Shown here: piece by piece, positions 36,424 through 44,327 of the stretch
How the letters are laid out: the number at the start of each line of letters is the position of its first letter
How positions within the stretch are numbered: the first letter of the stretch is position 1
Origin: Bacteroidales bacterium
GTDB taxonomy: Bacteria > Bacteroidota > Bacteroidia > Bacteroidales > Muribaculaceae
Length of the DNA: 64,000 bases
Assembly (NCBI GenBank): GCA_004557825.1
Contig: SFFL01000001.1
Coordinates: 158,338 to 222,337, forward strand
Reading direction: 5' to 3'
Translations under genes and position numbers: made by a program
Notes under the pieces: model-generated
Seen by the model: the letters and a program-made list of their open reading frames with translations, nothing else
The model's database searches: none
What the model was told of the DNA's origin: nothing

Positions 36424-36609
36424 ATGGCACATCCTAAACGACGTCAGTCAAAGACACGCACCGCAAAGCGCCGTACTCACGACAAGGCTGCTATGCCCAC
36501 ACTGGCCATCTGCCCCAACTGCGGCGCATGGCACGTTTACCACTGCGTTTGCCCCGAATGTGGTTTCTACCGCGGCAAAATCGCTATCGAAAAAGACGCT
36601 GTAGTCTAA
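36424..36609 (+). CDS. rpmF: 50S ribosomal protein L32
   Basis: 61-residue ribosomal protein of the large subunit. It starts MAHPKRRQSKTRTAKRRTHD and contains two cysteine pairs (C-P-N-C and C-P-E-C), the zinc-ribbon form of L32, so the protein should bind Zn. The gene order DUF177-rpmF-fabH is the conserved rpmF neighbourhood. A hairpin terminator follows before fabH. Confidence 0.97.
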   Translation: MAHPKRRQSKTRTAKRRTHDKAAMPTLAICPNCGAWHVYHCVCPECGFYRGKIAIEKDAVV

Positions 36610-36660
36610 TTCTCAATTCTCCCCGTTTTTCGGGAGCCACGAGTTATACGCGGCGCTTTT

Positions 36661-36703
36661 GAAAGGGCTGCCTTTGCTCAAAAAGGCAGCCTTTCAATAA
36701 TTT
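36661..36703 (+). terminator. terminator after rpmF
   Basis: GAAAGGGCTGCCTTT (36661-36675) pairs with AAAGGCAGCCTTTC (36682-36695) with one bulge, then AATAATTTTAT. The T-run is modest, so termination may be partial and fabH may be read in part from the same promoter. Confidence 0.65.
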
Positions 36704-36746
36704 TATACTTACCCCGTTATTTTCCCCCGACATCAAAATCCCAGCT

Positions 36747-37727
36747 ATGCCCAACGCTAAAATCTCTGGCATCGCCTCATACGTTCCCGACGACATCCTC
36801 GACAACGATATGCTGTCGAAAATGGTCGACACCAACGACGAATGGATCACAACCCGAGTTGGCATCAAGCAACGCCGTATCCTCAAAGAGCCTAAAGGCT
36901 CCTCATTCCTCGGCATCAAGGCCGTAGAAAAGCTGCTGGCCGAAACAAACACCAACCCCGAAGATGTGGAGCTGCTCATCTGCGCCACCTCCAACCCCGA
37001 CTACCGTTTCCCCTCCACAGCCTCCATCATCTGCAAAGGCACAGGCCTGAAAAACGCCTACGCCTACGACATCCAGGCTGCTTGCGCCGGCTTCATCGTA
37101 GCACTTGAAGACGCCGCCGCATACGTAAAGAGCGGTCTCCGCAAGAAAGTTGTAGTAGTGGCCGCCGAGAAAATGTCGTCGATGGTCAACTATCAGGACC
37201 GCGCCACTTGCCCCCTCTTCGGCGACGGCGCCGGTTGCGTGCTCGTAGAGCCCACAGATGAAAACGTTGGCGTGATGGACGCCGTGTTCCACGTCGACGG
37301 CAACGGCCTCGAGCACCTCGTGATGTGGGGCGGCGGTTCTGCTGAGCCTGCAACCCACGAAACGGTCGACGCCGGCCACCACTTCCTCTATCAGGAGGGC
37401 CGCAACGTCTACAAGAACGCCGTAACCGACATGTACACCTCCACCGTGGATGTGATGAATCGCAACAACCTCACCCACGAAGATGTCGACTACCTCGTGC
37501 CTCACCAGGCCAACCTCCGCATCATCGAAGCCGTAGGTTCGCGCATCGGCATCGCTCCCGAGAAGGTGCTCGTAAACATCCAGAAATACGGCAACACCTC
37601 CGCCGCCTCAATTCCTATCTGCCTCGACGAATTCAAAGGACAGCTCAAGAAGGGCGACAAAGTGGTACTCACCGCCTTCGGCGCCGGCTTCACCTGGGGC
37701 GCAATGTACCTCATCTGGGGCATCTGA
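36747..37727 (+). CDS. fabH: beta-ketoacyl-ACP synthase III
   Basis: Starts fatty-acid synthesis by condensing acetyl-CoA (or a branched acyl-CoA) with malonyl-ACP. 326 residues with the complete catalytic triad: Cys113 in DIQAACAGF, His253 in VPHQANLRI and Asn283 in YGNTSAASIP. The GDGAGCVLVEP segment and the final G-A-G-F-T-W-G-A are also typical. It sits behind rpmF, as in many bacteria. The primer preference cannot be read from the sequence; Bacteroidota commonly make iso and anteiso fatty acids. Confidence 0.96.
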   Translation: MPNAKISGIASYVPDDILDNDMLSKMVDTNDEWITTRVGIKQRRILKEPKGSSFLGIKAVEKLLAETNTNPEDVELLICATSNPDYRFPSTASIICKGTGLKNAYAYDIQAACAGFIVALEDAAAYVKSGLRKKVVVVAAEKMSSMVNYQDRATCPLFGDGAGCVLVEPTDENVGVMDAVFHVDGNGLEHLVMWGGGSAEPATHETVDAGHHFLYQEGRNVYKNAVTDMYTSTVDVMNRNNLTHEDVDYLVPHQANLRIIEAVGSRIGIAPEKVLVNIQKYGNTSAASIPICLDEFKGQLKKGDKVVLTAFGAGFTWGAMYLIWGI

Positions 37728-37760
37728 GCCTCGCGAGGCACCTTTATCAGAAAAATTTTT

Positions 37761-37793
37761 CAAAAATAGCATCTTTTAAGGTGCTATTTTTGT
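37761..37793 (+). terminator. terminator after fabH
   Basis: CAAAAATAGCA (37761-37771) / TGCTATTTTTG (37782-37792), perfect 11-bp stem rich in A/T with a T-run in the 3' arm. Confidence 0.65.
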
Positions 37794-37824
37794 TTAAATT
37801 TGGAACACCTAATTTATTTTACCC

Positions 37825-38817
37825 ATGGCAGAGATAATCTCCAACAATCCTCACAGCATCGTAAGTCCTGATGCTGAACTGAAATCCGCAACACCGCTCA
37901 ATACCACTCCTGCTGCCGACGCCGAGGTGCGTCCCGGTCATCGCGCAGGGTTCGTAAATATCGTAGGCAACCCCAACGTGGGCAAATCCACCCTGATGAA
38001 CGACCTCGTGGGTGAGCGCGTGAGCATAATCACATCCAAGGCACAGACCACCCGCCACCGCATTATGGGCATAGTCAATGCCCCTGAATACCAGATAGTT
38101 TTCTCCGACACTCCCGGTGTGCTCAAACCCAACTACAAGCTGCAGGAAAGTATGCTCAGCTTCTCGGAAGGCGCACTGACCGACGCCGACGTGCTCATCT
38201 ACGTCACCGACGTGGTGGAGACGCCCGACAAAAACTCCGATTACCTCGAGAAGGTGGCCAAACAGAAGATGCCGGTGCTGCTGGTAATCAACAAAATAGA
38301 CCTTCTGAAAGGCAACGGCGAGCTGGATGCTATTGTGGCCCGCTGGAAGGAGACGCTCCCCAACGCCGAAATCTTCCCCGTATCGGCCAAAGAGAACTTC
38401 AACACCGCCAACCTGATGAAGCGCATCGTGGAGCTGCTCCCCCCGTCGCCCCCATATTTCGGCAAAGACGCCCTCACCGACAAGCCAGCCCGCTTCTTCG
38501 TCACCGAAATCATCCGCGAGAAGATTCTGCTCGACTACGACAAGGAAATCCCCTATGCCGTAGAGGTTATCGTGGAGAAATTTGAAGAAAAAGATTCCTC
38601 CATCCACATTATGGCCACAATCTTTGTGGAACGCGACTCGCAGAAAGGCATCATCATCGGTAAAGCCGGTTCGAAGCTCAAACGCGTCGGCACAGAGGCC
38701 CGCAAAGACATCGAAGCATTCTTCAACAAGCGCGTCTACCTGGAGCTGTTCGTAAAAGTAGAACCCAACTGGCGCAACCGCGAAAACAAGCTCCGCGCCT
38801 TCGGCTACATCGAGTAA
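37825..38817 (+). CDS. era: GTPase Era
   Basis: Era binds 16S rRNA and assists maturation of the 30S subunit. 330 residues with G1 GNPNVGKST (48-56), G3 DTPG, G4 NKID, and a C-terminal KH domain with the RNA-binding G-x-x-G motif in IIGKAGSKLKRVG. The first 40 residues are an extension of low complexity (Ser/Thr/Ala-rich) compared with the 301-residue E. coli protein. der follows 101 bp downstream under its own promoter, the usual Bacteroidota pairing of the two ribosome-assembly GTPases. Confidence 0.96.
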   Translation: MAEIISNNPHSIVSPDAELKSATPLNTTPAADAEVRPGHRAGFVNIVGNPNVGKSTLMNDLVGERVSIITSKAQTTRHRIMGIVNAPEYQIVFSDTPGVLKPNYKLQESMLSFSEGALTDADVLIYVTDVVETPDKNSDYLEKVAKQKMPVLLVINKIDLLKGNGELDAIVARWKETLPNAEIFPVSAKENFNTANLMKRIVELLPPSPPYFGKDALTDKPARFFVTEIIREKILLDYDKEIPYAVEVIVEKFEEKDSSIHIMATIFVERDSQKGIIIGKAGSKLKRVGTEARKDIEAFFNKRVYLELFVKVEPNWRNRENKLRAFGYIE

Positions 38818-38863
38818 TCCGCTCCACAGGTGCGTCACTACACCGGGCCGTGAGCTGCCATCT

Positions 38864-38895
38864 ATTGCGGGTGTAAAAAAATTAAGTTAACTTTG
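38864..38895 (+). promoter_or_regulatory. promoter for der
   Basis: ATTG (38864-38867), 20 bp, TAACTTTG (38888-38895). The ATG at 38919 is 23 bp downstream. Confidence 0.6.
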
Positions 38896-38918
38896 CATCA
38901 AATTTCAACTATCACACT

Positions 38919-40235
38919 ATGAGTCAGCTTGTAGCTATCGTCGGACGCCCCAACGTGGGCAAATCCACACTCTTCAACCGCCTCACCGAATCGCGGCAAG
39001 CAATTGTCGACGAAACCGCCGGCACAACCCGCGACCGCCAGTATGGCAAGGTTGACTGGTGCGGCCGCGAATTTTCAATCGTCGACACAGGCGGTTGGGT
39101 GGTTAACTCCGAGGACATTTTCGAGGAGGAAATCAACAAGCAGGTGGCCGTGGCCATCGAACAGGCCGACGAAGTGCTCTTCGTGGTCGACGCTATGAAC
39201 GGCGTCACCGATCTCGACGACCACGTAGCTGAAATTCTCCGCAAGTCGAAGAAACCGGTTATCCTCGTGGCCAATAAAGTCGACTCCAACGAGTGGATGT
39301 ACAATGTGCCGGAGTTCTACTCGCTCGGTCTGGGCGACCCCTATCCCGTGTCGGCCGTTTCGGGCTACGGCACCGGCGACCTTCTCGACGAAATCGTCAA
39401 GAAGCTCCCAGTACCCGACAATCAGGACGAAGCACTGGAGGAAATCCCCAAATTCGCCATCGTCGGACGCCCCAACGCCGGCAAATCCTCGCTCATCAAC
39501 GCCTTCATCGGCGAAGACCGCCACATCGTCACCGACATCGCCGGCACCACCCGCGACAGCATCTACACCCGCTACAATAAATTCGGCTTCGACTTTTACC
39601 TGGTCGACACAGCCGGCATCCGCAAAAAGCAGAAAGTCAACGAAGACATCGAATACTACTCGGTAATCCGCTCAATCCGCGCTATCGAAGCCTCCGACGT
39701 CTGCATCCTGATGATCGACGCCACCCGCGGCATCGAGGCCCAGGACGCCAACATCTTCTCACTCATCCAGCGCAACAAGAAGGGCCTGGTAGTGTGCGTC
39801 AACAAGTGGGACATCGCCGAGGACCGCTCTGAAAAGGCTCAGAAAGTGTTTGAGCAAGCCATCCACGCCAAGTTTGCCCCGTTCACCGACTTCCCCGTGA
39901 TTTTCTGCTCGGCACTCACCAAGCAGCGCATCTTCAAAGTGGTGGAGACCGCCGTCGACGTATACAAGAACCGCCGCCGCGAAGTGCCCACGTCGCAGCT
40001 CAACAAGGTAATGCTCGAAGTAGTTGCGCAGACACCGCCACCCGCCAACAAAGGCAAATACATCAAAATCAAGTACGTAACCCAACTGAAAGGCGCACAG
40101 ATACCCACCTTTATCTTCTTCTGCAACCTGCCCCAGTGGGTAAAAGACCCCTACCGCCGCTTCCTGGAGAACCAGATCCGCGACAACTGGGATTTCCACG
40201 GCACACCCATCGCCATCTTCATGCGCGAAAAATAA
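38919..40235 (+). CDS. der: ribosome assembly GTPase Der (EngA)
   Basis: Tandem-domain GTPase needed for 50S assembly. 438 residues. The first G domain has GRPNVGKSTLFNRL (8-21), DTGGW and NKVD. The second has GRPNAGKSSLINAF (about 183-196), DTAGIRKK and NKWD. A KH-like C-terminal domain follows. This double arrangement is unique to Der. The gene ends 26 bp before the repeat cluster that forms the left arm of the large inverted repeat. Confidence 0.97.
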   Translation: MSQLVAIVGRPNVGKSTLFNRLTESRQAIVDETAGTTRDRQYGKVDWCGREFSIVDTGGWVVNSEDIFEEEINKQVAVAIEQADEVLFVVDAMNGVTDLDDHVAEILRKSKKPVILVANKVDSNEWMYNVPEFYSLGLGDPYPVSAVSGYGTGDLLDEIVKKLPVPDNQDEALEEIPKFAIVGRPNAGKSSLINAFIGEDRHIVTDIAGTTRDSIYTRYNKFGFDFYLVDTAGIRKKQKVNEDIEYYSVIRSIRAIEASDVCILMIDATRGIEAQDANIFSLIQRNKKGLVVCVNKWDIAEDRSEKAQKVFEQAIHAKFAPFTDFPVIFCSALTKQRIFKVVETAVDVYKNRRREVPTSQLNKVMLEVVAQTPPPANKGKYIKIKYVTQLKGAQIPTFIFFCNLPQWVKDPYRRFLENQIRDNWDFHGTPIAIFMREK

Positions 40236-40261
40236 CCCGCCCCCGTCCCACCCGTAGAACC

Positions 40262-40647
40262 GTAGGGGCTCGATATATCGCGGCCGCGCCCGGATGGCCC
40301 TCTTGCGAATTGCGGTAACATTGGCATATTGTGGGGGCTGGCGTAGCCAGCTGGCAGTGTCGCCAGGGGTGCGATGTGCGGAAAGATTGGCGTATTGGGG
40401 GGGGCTGGCGTAGCCAGCTGGCAGTGTAGCCAGGGGTGCGGCTGCGCGTAGCGCTGCAAACCCCTGGTATTTAGGTTGGATTTAATAGTTAAGCACGGCG
40501 TAGCTGTGCTACAGGGCAATCTTCCTGACGCTCGGCTGCGCGTAGCGCTGCAAAGCTCTGGTATGTGGATGGGAGAAAACAATTGCGCTTCGTAGATGCG
40601 CGTCAGAATTGTTGACGCATCTACGAAGCGCAGCTTTGGGGATTAAT
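40262..40647. repeat. Left arm of a 386-bp inverted repeat
   Basis: Reverse complement of 49252-49633 with scattered differences and small indels. It contains, left to right: the GATATATCGCGGCCGC core with CCGGATGG, two copies of GGGGCTGGCGTAGCCAGC (near 40334 and 40401), two copies of GCTGCGCGTAGCGCTGCAAA (near 40441 and 40534), and a 21-bp hairpin TGCGCTTCGTAGATGCG / CGCATCTACGAAGCGCA (40584-40632). No gene lies in it; open frames across it are products of the repeats. Confidence 0.88.
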
Positions 40648-40818
40648 GTCGACGCGGTCCATAGCTTCAGGCGCGGATGCACCCTCCATATTCGACTGGC
40701 CTACACATAGATAGATGTAGAAATTAGGATCAGCTTCGGCGTGAGCTGCTGGTGCTGCCCAGAATCCTCAAGCGCAGGCAGTGACGGCTGCGCTCAACAA
40801 AAGGCGTAATTTTTTCAC
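40645..40818 (-). pseudogene. 5' remnant of a SASA-type secreted protein gene
   Basis: The minus strand reads GTG-start M-K-K-L-R-L-L-L-S-A-A-V-T-A-C-A-stop-G-F-W-A-A-P-A-A-H-A, nearly identical to the start of the gene at 45555. Codon 17 is TGA where the full-length gene has TTA (Leu). It continues in frame through D-P-N-F-Y-I-Y-L-C-V and the intact esterase motif GQSNMEG, then D-R-V-D-I before breaking off at 40645, where the sequence joins directly to what lies downstream of the full-length gene (ATTAATCCCC). About 3.5 kb of coding sequence is therefore missing. Its upstream region (to about 40890) also matches the upstream region of the 45555 gene. Confidence 0.85.
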
Positions 40819-40856
40819 AAATAACTATTTAAGGTTAAACAATAATTGGTTATGCA

Positions 40857-40878
40857 CTATAGCGCGTGCGCGCTATTC
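40857..40878 (-). promoter_or_regulatory. Leader hairpin of the remnant gene
   Basis: ATAGCGCG / CGCGCTAT palindrome in the leader of the remnant. The full-length gene has AAATAGCGC / GCGCTATTT at the matching place (45494-45517); the stem is kept although the loop differs. Confidence 0.45.
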
Positions 40879-40978
40879 ATATTTAGAGTATTTCAACGGC
40901 GAAAACACACTCACTTTTTAAGCAAAAAATATTCAATTATTTTCAGAGCGGTAAATTTGTGAGATTTTTATGCAAAAT

Positions 40979-41009
40979 TTTGAGTTTTGTTAAAAAAATA
41001 TTAATTTTG
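40979..41009 (+). promoter_or_regulatory. promoter for the OmpA-family gene
   Basis: TTTG (40979-40982), 19 bp, TAATTTTG (41002-41009). The ATG is 52 bp downstream. Confidence 0.65.
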
Positions 41010-41061
41010 CCGGATATTAGCAGCGTATGCGCTATAATCGAAACAACTACATAATATTATT

Positions 41062-42240
41062 ATGAAAAAGGCAATTCTTTTAGTCGCTCTGGCTGCAGGC
41101 GTATTCGCCGCAGATGCCCAGGTGACAGATGCAGGCGCCAACCTTGCCGACAACTGGTCGCTCACCATCAAGGGTGGCGGTGTGTTCGCAAACAAAACTG
41201 CTGCCGGTGAGAGCTTCCTGAAGACAGGTCGCGGTATCGTAGGCGCAGAAATCCGTAAGCAGATTACTCCGGTATTCGGCCTCGGTGCCGAGGGTGAATG
41301 GACCGTAAATACCTCCGCGTGGACCGGTGTGCAGTCGGACAACGCTTTCGACCATCAGTATGTGGGCGCATTTGGCGCTATCAACCTGATGAATCTCTTC
41401 GCCCGCTATACCGGTGCTCCCCGCGTGTTTGAAATCGAAGCAGTGGCCGGTTGCGGATGGCTGCACAGCTATTATCCCCACACCAGCGGAATCAACGACG
41501 GCAACAGCTTCGGCACCAAGGTGGGTCTGAATTTCAATTTCAACCTCGGTGAAGAGAAGGCGTGGACCTTCTCCATCCGCCCCGCTCTGCTCTGGAATAT
41601 GAACGGCGACCTCTCAGAGGATATGTTCTCCAACCTGGGATATGATTCGCACTACAATGTGAACAATATGTATTTCCAGCTCCAGGCCGGTATTACATAT
41701 CACTTCAAGAACGACAACGGCACCCACCACTTCGCCCTCGTTCAGCCCTACGACCAGGCCCAGATCGACGATCTGAATGCTCAGATCAACGCTCTGCGCG
41801 CCGACCTTGAGGCTTGCGGCGTAAACAATGCCGCTCTGCTGGCTCAGTTGGCCGACCTCCAGGCTCAGCTCGATGCCTGCCGCCGTCAGGCTCCCGTAGT
41901 GGAGAAGGTGGTGAAGGACCTCGACAACATCCGCTATGTGTTCTTCAACTGCGGTTCCTCCTACATCCAGGCCAACCAGCAACCCAACATCGCTATGACC
42001 GCCAACGCTCTCAAGAACAACGAGAAGGCCACCTGCGACGTCAAGGGCTACGCCTCGAAGGATGGCTCGCTCGCATTCAACAAGAAGCTGGCTCAGCGCC
42101 GTGCCGAAGCCGTGAAGAAAGCGCTTGTTAATAAATATGGTATTGCATCCGACCGTGTCAGCGCAGAGGGTCAGGGCGTAGGCTCGCTCTTCGACACCAA
42201 CGACTGGAACCGTGTGGCCGTGATGACCATCAACGAATAA
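41062..42240 (+). CDS. OmpA-family outer-membrane protein
   Basis: 392 residues: signal peptide (about 1-20, ending A-D-A-Q), an N-terminal eight-stranded beta-barrel (about 28-215) ending in Y-F-Q-L-Q-A-G-I-T-Y-H-F, a short Leu/Ala/Asn coiled linker (IDDLNAQINALRADLEACG, about 235-275), and a C-terminal OmpA-like peptidoglycan-binding domain with the typical F-N-K-K-L-A-Q-R-R-A-E-A-V-K-K-A-L helix and N-R-V-A-V-M-T-I. It should tie the outer membrane to the cell wall. It is probably abundant, given strong codon regularity and its promoter. It lies inside the segment bounded by the large inverted repeats. Confidence 0.9.
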   Translation: MKKAILLVALAAGVFAADAQVTDAGANLADNWSLTIKGGGVFANKTAAGESFLKTGRGIVGAEIRKQITPVFGLGAEGEWTVNTSAWTGVQSDNAFDHQYVGAFGAINLMNLFARYTGAPRVFEIEAVAGCGWLHSYYPHTSGINDGNSFGTKVGLNFNFNLGEEKAWTFSIRPALLWNMNGDLSEDMFSNLGYDSHYNVNNMYFQLQAGITYHFKNDNGTHHFALVQPYDQAQIDDLNAQINALRADLEACGVNNAALLAQLADLQAQLDACRRQAPVVEKVVKDLDNIRYVFFNCGSSYIQANQQPNIAMTANALKNNEKATCDVKGYASKDGSLAFNKKLAQRRAEAVKKALVNKYGIASDRVSAEGQGVGSLFDTNDWNRVAVMTINE

Positions 42241-42717
42241 TCCCACCCCCTGGGAAGCATCCCACCCAAGGAGAGCGCCTCTTTCAGGGGTAGTTTTCTT
42301 GCCGGGAAGCATCCTCTTTTGGAAAAATATTGCCGGCGATGTGCTGCCAGGCTACCAAGCCCGGAGGCGCATCGCCGGCCGCTTTTCCGCCCTCCCCGCC
42401 CAATTGGCCCAATTAGACCAATGAGACTAATTAGACCAATGAGACTAATTAGACCAATTAGCCCAATACCCGGGGGAGGCTGGCGGGGGAAGCCTGCCCC
42501 TCTGCAGAGCTGCTAGCGGGGGAGGCCGGGAACATTTGCGGCGCGCGGGGCGTTATAATTTTGGAGATGATATATGATTTTAAGCATTTTTCAATAAATT
42601 AATTAATTTTGTTGCGGAAATTGGTGTAACTTTGCACGGTGAATCCTCGGCTCCTGTCTCCGGAGGCAGAGGGTGACCGCATCACTTTCAACTATTTCCG
42701 CGCAGCTTTTTTAAACA
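42241..42717. other. 477-bp gene-free gap with a 9-bp tandem repeat and a -7 box
   Basis: No gene is seen between the OmpA and first FKBP genes. It contains a possible hairpin GGCGATGTGC...GCGCATCGCC near 42335-42377, the tandem repeat at 42401-42470, and a TAACTTTG -7 box at 42627-42634 that probably serves the FKBP gene at 42718 (its -33 partner is badly spaced). Confidence 0.6.
42401..42470. repeat. 9-bp tandem repeat, about eight units
   Basis: Units of the form CAATTAGAC / CAATGAGAC / TAATTAGAC in tandem. The alternation gives an 18-bp higher-order repeat in the middle. It has the same 9-bp period as the minisatellite at 17644, but an unrelated sequence. Confidence 0.8.
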
Positions 42718-43350
42718 ATGGACAATAAAGAATTAGACCGCATCAGCTACGCGCTGGGCCTGAGTATGGGCAATAATTTCCGTGCTTCCGGCATCCAGCA
42801 GCTCAATGTAAATGATTTCGCCGATGGCGTGGCAGCCGTGTTCGACGGTGTAGCCCCCAAAATGACCTACGACGAGGCCAAGGCTGAGATTAATAAATTT
42901 TTCACCGCAATGGAGGAGCGCCAGCGCGCCGAGGCCGCCAAGGTTGGCGAGGCTAACGCTGCCGCCGGCAAAGCTTTCCTGGAAGAAAACGGCAAGCGCG
43001 TAGAGGTGAAGACCACCCCCTCAGGTCTGCAGTATGAGGTACTGAAAGAGGGCACCGGCCGTTCGCCCAAGGCTGCCGACCAGGTGGAAGTTCACTATAC
43101 AGGCACACTGCTCAACGGCACAAAGTTTGATTCATCAGTCGACCGCGGCGTTCCCGCCACATTCGGCGTCACACAGGTGATTCCCGGATGGGTTGAGGCT
43201 CTGCAGCTGATGAAGGAAGGCGACAAATGGCGTCTGTTCATCCCCTCCAACCTTGCATACGGCCCCAACGGCACTCCCGGCGGACCGATCGGCCCCAACG
43301 AGACTCTGCTCTTCGACGTGGAGCTGCTTAAGGTTTATCCTAAGGAATAA
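42718..43350 (+). CDS. FKBP-type peptidyl-prolyl isomerase, no signal peptide
   Basis: 210 residues. Residues about 1-100 form the FKBP_N helical dimerisation domain (MDNKELDRISYALGLSMGNN, as in FkpA/Mip). Residues about 115-208 form the FKBP catalytic domain with VEVHYTGTLLNGTKFDSS, VIPGWVEALQLMKEGDKWRL and FIPSNLAYG. Unlike the two following paralogues, it has no signal peptide and is likely cytoplasmic. It is the first of three consecutive FKBP genes, with 15 bp to the next. Confidence 0.92.
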   Translation: MDNKELDRISYALGLSMGNNFRASGIQQLNVNDFADGVAAVFDGVAPKMTYDEAKAEINKFFTAMEERQRAEAAKVGEANAAAGKAFLEENGKRVEVKTTPSGLQYEVLKEGTGRSPKAADQVEVHYTGTLLNGTKFDSSVDRGVPATFGVTQVIPGWVEALQLMKEGDKWRLFIPSNLAYGPNGTPGGPIGPNETLLFDVELLKVYPKE

Positions 43351-43365
43351 TTTCCTGACGCGCTG

Positions 43366-44256
43366 ATGCAATTCCTCAGAAATATTCTCGCTACGGTCGT
43401 GGCTGTCTCAGCCGCGGCCTTTGGCGTATCTGCCGACGAGGCGGCAGCCCCAGGCGGTACAGCCGAAGCTGCCGCAAAAGAGGCGCCGCAGCCGGCGGTA
43501 AAATTCACGCAGGCCGAAACCGACAGCATCGCCCGGGCTTACGCCACGGTGATGGCTTCCTATCTGGCTCCGCAGCTCGCAAAGGATTACCAAGACAATC
43601 CCGACGCCGCCAAGGAGTTTGTGATGGGTATGCGCCATGCCTTTGACATCCGTCACGAGGACAGTCCCTATTTTGCAGGGGTGCGCCACGCGATGGCCAA
43701 CTTCGACCGCTTCGACGCGATGGTGGGAATGGGTTTCCCGTTCACACCGCAGGGGTATCTCTACGCCCTGGAGGCCGCCCTGGCGGGCGACACGATGGGG
43801 ATGGACGCCAAGAGCGCCGATGCCTATCTGCACCACATAATGGAGCGGATGTATCCCGCGCCCAAGGCTCCGTCGGCCGAGTCGCAGCAGGCTTTCCTGG
43901 ATGCGCAGGCCGCCCGCGAGGGGGTGCGCAAGCTCCCTTCGGGATTGCTCTTCGAGGTTATCACCGAGGGTGAGGGCGCAGCTCCCGGCCCGGAGGATGT
44001 GGCCCGTGTGATATACACCGGCGCACTGAGCGACGGCACCATTTTCGATACCACCGAGAAGCCGATCGACCTCCCCGTCAACGGAGTGGTGAAGGGCTTT
44101 TCCGAAGGGTTGCAGATGATGAAGCCGGGCGGCAAATACCGCTTGTTCATCCCTGCGGAGCTGGGCTACGGCGACCGCGGTGCCGGAGGCGGAGTGATCC
44201 CCCCGGGGTCTGCCCTGGACTTCACCGTCACTCTGGTGGATGTGGTAAAGAAATAA
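43366..44256 (+). CDS. FKBP-type peptidyl-prolyl isomerase, exported
   Basis: 296 residues with a signal peptide (about 1-24, V-S-A-A-A-F-G-V-S-A-D-E) and an Ala/Pro/Glu linker. A long helical FKBP_N-like region follows, then an FKBP domain from about 185: SGLLFEVITEGEGAAP, VIYTGALSDGTIFDTT, GFSEGLQMMKPGGKYRLFIP and a Gly-rich DRGAGGGVIPPGSAL loop. It should act in the periplasm. Second of three tandem FKBP genes. Confidence 0.92.
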   Translation: MQFLRNILATVVAVSAAAFGVSADEAAAPGGTAEAAAKEAPQPAVKFTQAETDSIARAYATVMASYLAPQLAKDYQDNPDAAKEFVMGMRHAFDIRHEDSPYFAGVRHAMANFDRFDAMVGMGFPFTPQGYLYALEAALAGDTMGMDAKSADAYLHHIMERMYPAPKAPSAESQQAFLDAQAAREGVRKLPSGLLFEVITEGEGAAPGPEDVARVIYTGALSDGTIFDTTEKPIDLPVNGVVKGFSEGLQMMKPGGKYRLFIPAELGYGDRGAGGGVIPPGSALDFTVTLVDVVKK

Positions 44257-44327
44257 CTCCTTTTGCCTTTATGCAACGTACAACACATTGATAATAACCA
44301 ATATAACTAATAAACAACTTAACAACA

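Noticed and set aside
40151..40582. Open frame similar to one at 49317-49592
   Set aside because: The two frames are similar because they lie in the two arms of the inverted repeat; they consist of hairpin repeats and have no protein family character.
42401..42470. Possible CRISPR array or attachment site
   Set aside because: 9-bp contiguous units with no spacers, and no integrase or phage gene nearby.
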